A program made the translations under genes and the position numbers. Under the pieces are notes generated by a model that saw nothing but the letters and a program-made list of their open reading frames with translations, was not told the origin of the DNA and did not search any database. Source: Chloroflexota bacterium (GTDB lineage Bacteria > Chloroflexota > Anaerolineae > Anaerolineales > Villigracilaceae). Taken from it: a DNA stretch of 64,000 nucleotides. Numbering within the stretch: position 1 is the first letter of the stretch; each line of letters starts with the position of its first letter. Positions 59,571 through 64,000 of the stretch are shown here, piece after piece. Location of the stretch: positions 1 through 64,000 of the forward strand of contig JACRBL010000049.1 of assembly GCA_016234485.1 (NCBI GenBank), read 5' to 3'.

Positions 59571-61016
59571 ATGACCGCGCAACAATATGCCATTTCCGAA
59601 TACCCAAACGTGGACGAGGTCTACGCCAAACTCAACACGCTGGTTAGCCAGCCCATGCGTCCCGTGCGGCGCGACAAAATGCAGGAATACCTCAACTACT
59701 TCGACACGCGCTGTGTCCGCTCAAAGGAATTGACCGACGAGGCGAAGAAAATCATCCCCGGCGGCGTTCAGCATAACCTGGCGTTCAACTATCCCTTTCC
59801 CATCGCCATCGAAAAAGCAGACGGCGCGCACCTTTGGGACGCGGACGGTAATCGTTACATTGACTTCCTCCAGGCTGGAGGTCCCACCGTGCTGGGAAGC
59901 AACTACGCGCCCGTGCGCGAAAAAGTGATGGAGATGTTGCAGACCTGCGGCCCGGTGACGGGTCTCTTTCACGAATACGAATTGAAACTGGCGCAACTCA
60001 TCCAGCGCTTCATGCCCTCGATTGAAATGTTCCGCATGTTGGGCTCGGGGACGGAGGGCGTGATGGCCGCGATCCGCGCGGCGCGCGCCTTCACGAAGAA
60101 AAAGCGCGTCATCAAGGTGGGTGGCGCGTATCACGGCTGGAGCGACCAGATGGTCTACGGACTGCACATCCCAGGCACAGGTCGGCTCGAAGCAAAAGGG
60201 ATTCCGCGTGGCGCGAATCGGACGACCGAGGAGTTCTACCCAAATAGCCTCGCGGCGCTGAAACGCCATTTGGCAGTCAACCGCCTCAGGGGTGGAACCG
60301 CCGCGGTCATCGTCGAGCCGCTCGGACCCGAGTCGGGGACGCGGCCAGTCCCGTTTGACTTCAATCGAAAAGTCCGCGAGTTGTGCGACGAGTTTGGTGC
60401 GCTACTCATATTCGATGAAGTCGTCACTGGATTTCGCGTTGGGTTGGGCGGCGCGCAGGGATACTTTGGAGTCAAGCCCGACCTGACCGTGTTTGGCAAA
60501 TGCGTGACGGGCGGATACCCCATGGCGGGCGGAGTCGGCGGGCGGCGCGACGTAATCCTGACCTTCGCGGCGGGACTCGGCGGCACGGGCGAACGCGCCT
60601 ACATTGGGGGGACGCTCTCGGCCAATCCGCTTTCGTGCGCGGCGGGTTATCATGCCCTGCTCGAAATGGAGCGGACAAACGCGCCTGTCATCGCGGGGCG
60701 CGCGGGCGATAGGCTCACAAAAGGTTTACAAGCCATCATCGAAAAATATGGTTTATCCTTCGTGGCATACAATCAAGGTTCGATTGTTCATCTCGAAACC
60801 TCGGGAACGATGTTGCTCGATTTCAAAAATCCGTTGCGCCTGCTGAAGGAACTCAAACCGCGCAAGCACATGATGGAAGAAATGGGCGCGGCCTACATGG
60901 CGATTGGACTGGTCACGTTGGCTGGCTCGCGCATGTACACGTCCATGGCGGATACGGACGAGGTCATTGACGAGGCGTTGGCTAAATTCGAAACCGTTTT
61001 GTCAGCCTGTGTTTAA
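59571..61016 (+). CDS. Class III PLP-dependent aminotransferase (glutamate-1-semialdehyde-like)
   Basis: 481 residues. PLP site Lys310 in FGKCVTGGYPMAGG, with IFDEVVTGFRVG and GSGTEGVMAAIRAARAFT typical of HemL-like class III enzymes. Within a sugar operon it more likely acts on an amino sugar or aminopolyol than in heme synthesis. Starts just after the aldolase stop; a GGAGGAG site precedes it. Confidence 0.85.
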   Translation: MTAQQYAISEYPNVDEVYAKLNTLVSQPMRPVRRDKMQEYLNYFDTRCVRSKELTDEAKKIIPGGVQHNLAFNYPFPIAIEKADGAHLWDADGNRYIDFLQAGGPTVLGSNYAPVREKVMEMLQTCGPVTGLFHEYELKLAQLIQRFMPSIEMFRMLGSGTEGVMAAIRAARAFTKKKRVIKVGGAYHGWSDQMVYGLHIPGTGRLEAKGIPRGANRTTEEFYPNSLAALKRHLAVNRLRGGTAAVIVEPLGPESGTRPVPFDFNRKVRELCDEFGALLIFDEVVTGFRVGLGGAQGYFGVKPDLTVFGKCVTGGYPMAGGVGGRRDVILTFAAGLGGTGERAYIGGTLSANPLSCAAGYHALLEMERTNAPVIAGRAGDRLTKGLQAIIEKYGLSFVAYNQGSIVHLETSGTMLLDFKNPLRLLKELKPRKHMMEEMGAAYMAIGLVTLAGSRMYTSMADTDEVIDEALAKFETVLSACV

Positions 61017-61027
61017 GCAGGTGATTG

Positions 61028-61093
61028 ACCTAACCCCCGCCGCCTGCGGCGTCACCCCCTTCCCTACTAGGGAAGGGGGACGGGGGGATAGGT
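61028..61093. repeat. REP-like palindrome (ACCTAACCCCC type)
   Basis: ACCTAACCCCCGCC...CCCCCTTCCCTA, loop, AGGGAAGGGGG...CGGGGGGATAGGT: long inverted repeat filling the gap between the aminotransferase and MFS genes. Resembles repeats known in several Chloroflexota and cyanobacteria; copy number elsewhere cannot be seen. Confidence 0.65.
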
Positions 61094-61105
61094 AAGTGGA
61101 GCGCC

Positions 61106-62305
61106 ATGACAAACAACTACAAACTCTACGGGTATCGCTGGGTGGTATTGGCTGTATTCATGTTCATCAACCTGACCATCCAGATGTTGTGGATCACTTA
61201 CGCGCCCATCACGGGAGTCGCCGCGGCATTTTATGGAGTGACCGATTTGAAAATCGGTTTCCTGGCGATGTCGTTCATGATCGCGTTCATTCCGCTCTCC
61301 ATTCCTGTTTCGTGGGTGATTGACACCTACGGATTCAGGCTGGCCGTCAGCATCGGCGCGGTGTTGATGGGAATCTTCGGTCTCCTGCGCGGGTTTGCAG
61401 GCGCAAACTATTCCCTCGTTTTGTGGAGCACGATCGGGATCGCGGCCGCGCAACCTTTCCTGCTTAACGCGTGGACAAAAGTTCCCGCGAACTGGTTCGC
61501 GGTCGAAGAACGCGCCACCGCGGTTGGATTGGTGACGCTCGCGAATTTGGTCGGCACCGCGCTCGGCATGGTGTTAACTCCCATCCTGACCGAGACGCTT
61601 CCCATCCCGACCGTGCAGTTGATCTACGGCGGACTCGCGGCATTCTCGTCCGTTTTGTTCCTTGCATTCGCGCGCGAGACGCCGCCTACGCCTCCTTGCC
61701 CTCCTGGCGAGGAGGCCCGCGCGCTGATGTTGGACGGTCTCAAACACGCCCTCACCGTGAAATCGTTTTGGCTGTATTTATTCGTCTCGTTCATCGGGCT
61801 GGGAATCTTCAACGGCATCACCACCTGGGTCGAGAATATCATCCGTCCGCGCGGCTTCACCCCCACCGACGCGGGCGCTCTCGGCGCGCTGATGTTGGTC
61901 GGCGGTGTGTTGGGCGCGGTGATCATCCCGCCGTTTTCGGACAAACAACGAAAGCGACAACCTTATATTCTTGTTGGAATTTTGCTGACAATCCCCGGAC
62001 TGATCGGTCTGGCATTTGCCACCAGCAGTTGGTTGTTGTTCATCTCGGCCTTCGCGATGGGATTCTTCCTCGTCAGCACGAGTCCGATTGGAATGCAATA
62101 CGCGGCCGAGGTGACGCGTCCCACGCCCGAAGGGACATCGAACGGATTGATTCAACTTTTCGGTCAGGCTTCGGTGGTGTTCGTCTACATCATGGAAGCG
62201 TTGAAGGCGCAAGATGGTTCATTCACGCCCGCATTGCTTCTGGCGATTGGGTTGCTGGTTGTCAGCGCGGCGCTCGTCACGCAGATGAAAGACCCGCAAA
62301 AATAA
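61106..62305 (+). CDS. MFS transporter (SLC49/FLVCR-like arrangement)
   Basis: 399 residues, about twelve membrane helices. Motifs such as RWVVLAVFMFINLTIQMLWITYAPI, PVSWVIDTYGFRLAVSIGA and NWFAVEERATAVGLVTLANLVGTALG recall the SLC49/FLVCR branch of MFS, though bacterial members transport diverse solutes. It probably imports the operon's substrate, here expected to be an amino sugar or polyol; heme or choline is an alternative given the branch. Confidence 0.82.
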   Translation: MTNNYKLYGYRWVVLAVFMFINLTIQMLWITYAPITGVAAAFYGVTDLKIGFLAMSFMIAFIPLSIPVSWVIDTYGFRLAVSIGAVLMGIFGLLRGFAGANYSLVLWSTIGIAAAQPFLLNAWTKVPANWFAVEERATAVGLVTLANLVGTALGMVLTPILTETLPIPTVQLIYGGLAAFSSVLFLAFARETPPTPPCPPGEEARALMLDGLKHALTVKSFWLYLFVSFIGLGIFNGITTWVENIIRPRGFTPTDAGALGALMLVGGVLGAVIIPPFSDKQRKRQPYILVGILLTIPGLIGLAFATSSWLLFISAFAMGFFLVSTSPIGMQYAAEVTRPTPEGTSNGLIQLFGQASVVFVYIMEALKAQDGSFTPALLLAIGLLVVSAALVTQMKDPQK

Positions 62306-62308
62306 ACA

Positions 62309-63892
62309 ATGACAAACGAAAACATCATCCTCGCCGTTGACCTCGGCACATCGAGCATGAAGGTCGCGCTGATCACTGTCAGCGGGAAAATGATCGGCTG
62401 GGAAACCGAACCCCTGCGCCTCATCCTCACGCCCGATGGCGGGGCGGAGCAATCGCCCGCGGAGTGGTGGGACGCGTTCCTTTCGGCGGCGAAGCGGCTC
62501 GTGGCGAGGAGCCCGCGCGAGGTCCGCGCGATCCGTGCGGTTTGTTGTTCCACTCAAGGCGAGGGGACAGTCCCCGTTGACCGAGATGGCAACGCCTTGA
62601 TGAACTGCGTCCTGTGGATGGACATGCGCGGCGCGTCGTATTTGAAAAGGCAGTTGCGCGGATGGATCAACGTGGATGGCGCGGACGTTTTGAAAATCCT
62701 GCGCTTCGTTCACCTGACGGGCGGCATGCCTTCCCCCACAGGCAAAGACCCCGCCGCCCACATGTTGCTGGTGCGCGAACGTTTCCCTGAAATTTACGCG
62801 CGCACGTATAAATTTTTGAACGTGCTCGATTACATGAACCTGCGGCTGACGGGGGAATTCGTGGCGAGTTTCGATTCGATCCTGACATCGTGGGTGACCG
62901 ACAATCGTGACCCCGATTCGATTCGTTATGACGATTCGCTGATTCGCACGCTTGGCGTCGAGCGCGAAAAACTTCCCGATATCGTGCCATGCACAAAAGT
63001 GATCGGAACTCTGCGCCGCGAGGTCGCGGAGACGCTTGGGCTTTCGTCGGACGTGAAGGTGGTGGCAGGCGCGATTGACAATACCGCCGCGGCCATAGGC
63101 GCAGGTGCAGTGCAGGATTTCGCGACGCACCTTTACATCGGGACTTCTTCGTGGATGGCCGCGCACGTGCCATTCAAGAAAACCGACGCGGTCGCCTCGC
63201 TGGCCTCCGTCCCATGTGCCGTGTCCGGGCGTTACCTGCTGACCGCGTTGCAGGCGACCGCAGGCGGCAACCTCACCTTTCTACGCGACAATATCCTTTA
63301 TCACAAGGACGAGTTATTGCAGGAAGCGGAAGCGCCAGATATTTTCAAAGCGCTGGACAGAATCGCGGCGCGCGTCCCTGCGGGGGGCAACGGCGTCATA
63401 TACACCCCCTGGATTTGGGGCGAGCGCGCGCCTGTGGATGACCATCATCTGCGCGCGGGCTTGTACAACCTTTCCCTGCACAACACGCGTGAAGATGTCA
63501 TCCGCGCGTTTCTGGAAGGCGTGGCTCTCAACACGCGCTGGTTGTTGAACCCTGTGGAAAAATTCATGCGCCGCAAAGTGGACACGATCAACATCGTTGG
63601 CGGCGGCGCGCAATCGGATATCTGGTGTCAGATCTTCGCGGACGTGCTGAACGTGGAGATCAAACAGGCGAGCGACCCGATCTACGCCAACGCGCGCGGC
63701 GCGGCATGGATTGCGGCGGTGGGTTTGGGCGAAATTTCATTTGCCGACCTGCCGAACCTGATCGAAATCAAAAAGACCTACACGCCTACGCACAACAACC
63801 GCGCGTTATATGATGAGCGTTTTGGGGTCTTCGTGCAAATCTACAAGCAAATGAAGAGTGTATATCAGCGCCTCAATTCAGTCCCACTATGA
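62309..63892 (+). CDS. FGGY-family carbohydrate kinase
   Basis: 527 residues. N-terminal ILAVDLGTSSMKVALI nucleotide-binding loop, WMDMRG and the C-terminal NIVGGGAQSDIWCQIFADVLNVEI, typical of xylulokinase/gluconokinase-like FGGY enzymes. It would phosphorylate the imported sugar or its oxidised form so that the class II aldolase can act. It begins 3 nt after the MFS stop. Exact sugar unknown. Confidence 0.88.
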   Translation: MTNENIILAVDLGTSSMKVALITVSGKMIGWETEPLRLILTPDGGAEQSPAEWWDAFLSAAKRLVARSPREVRAIRAVCCSTQGEGTVPVDRDGNALMNCVLWMDMRGASYLKRQLRGWINVDGADVLKILRFVHLTGGMPSPTGKDPAAHMLLVRERFPEIYARTYKFLNVLDYMNLRLTGEFVASFDSILTSWVTDNRDPDSIRYDDSLIRTLGVEREKLPDIVPCTKVIGTLRREVAETLGLSSDVKVVAGAIDNTAAAIGAGAVQDFATHLYIGTSSWMAAHVPFKKTDAVASLASVPCAVSGRYLLTALQATAGGNLTFLRDNILYHKDELLQEAEAPDIFKALDRIAARVPAGGNGVIYTPWIWGERAPVDDHHLRAGLYNLSLHNTREDVIRAFLEGVALNTRWLLNPVEKFMRRKVDTINIVGGGAQSDIWCQIFADVLNVEIKQASDPIYANARGAAWIAAVGLGEISFADLPNLIEIKKTYTPTHNNRALYDERFGVFVQIYKQMKSVYQRLNSVPL

Positions 63893-63904
63893 AACGGATT
63901 CACA

Positions 63905-64000
63905 ATGTCGCTTCCTCCCATTCCTACCTTCCGACCCATTGCCCAAGCGGACGCGACTGTCGCGACTGCAAACGTCCGCTTCACCGTCCTCACCGACCGC
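63905..64000 (+). CDS. Partial CDS, N-terminus of probable GH31 glycosidase
   Basis: Runs off the right edge. 32 codons visible, MSLPPIPTFRPIAQADATVA, then TANVRFTVLTDR, the latter matching the N-terminal beta-domain start of GH31 alpha-glucosidase/alpha-xylosidase enzymes (RFTVLTPRLIRLEY). It follows the FGGY kinase by 12 nt, as the next gene of the operon. Confidence 0.55.
   Translation, partial: MSLPPIPTFRPIAQADATVATANVRFTVLTDR

Overview
The window looks like a chromosomal segment of a Chloroflexota bacterium, most likely of the class Anaerolineae. This is inferred from gene content: an NHLP/Os1348-like small protein beside a beta-helix surface protein, several NarL-type regulators, MalT-like ATPase regulators, large multiheme cytochromes in an organism without obvious outer-membrane genes, and membrane-anchored class C serine hydrolases. 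No rRNA, tRNA or CRISPR array was seen.

Region 1 (1-10.7 kb) holds a minus-strand XRE/NB-ARC/TPR regulator, a small NHLP-like protein and a secreted beta-helix protein that share a 5' leader motif, a decayed IS5-type transposase, a PAS/GAF histidine kinase overlapping its NarL-type response regulator, a pseudo-receiver and a stand-alone cyclic-nucleotide-binding-fold protein.

Region 2 (10.7-29.4 kb) is the centrepiece, a same-strand island of multiheme cytochromes and redox membrane proteins. In order it has a ten-heme cytochrome, a cytochrome b561-type membrane protein and a NapC-like cytochrome with two non-standard heme motifs; then a TPR protein and an NHL propeller, three exported cytochromes (six, seven and seven hemes) built on one N-terminal module, an SRPBCC protein and a small monoheme anchor. 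It continues with a 1658-residue protein joining a lytic-transglycosylase-like domain, a subtilisin (S8) protease and a heme-rich domain, and ends with a nine-heme cytochrome, a Tat-exported four-cluster FeS protein and an NrfD-type quinone-interacting protein. Together these could carry electrons between the quinone pool and the cell exterior. The triple fusion looks suited to opening or remodelling the wall around the conduit, but that is inference.

Region 3 (29.4-38.8 kb) is regulatory: NarL-type regulators, a MalT-like regulator, a histidine kinase, two receiver-only proteins, an HD-GYP protein and a NapH-like FeS membrane protein. Three promoters (36.9, 37.7 and 46.0 kb) share a near-identical upstream direct-repeat box, which suggests one regulon.

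Region 4 (38.8-55.2 kb) has a DUF998 protein, an amidohydrolase, an RDD protein, four class C serine hydrolases (three of them long paralogues with C-terminal membrane helices), two alpha/beta hydrolases, a phosphotransferase, a GNAT acetyltransferase, two putative membrane proteases and a methyltransferase. Many are translationally coupled.

Region 5 (55.2-64 kb) begins with decay: a second ComM fragment, a broken GH38-like lipoprotein gene and a GH4 start remnant. A TetR repressor then faces a sugar operon across a 21-bp palindromic operator. The operon encodes a class II aldolase, a class III aminotransferase, an MFS transporter, an FGGY kinase and the start of a probable GH31 enzyme, perhaps for an amino sugar or aminopolyol.
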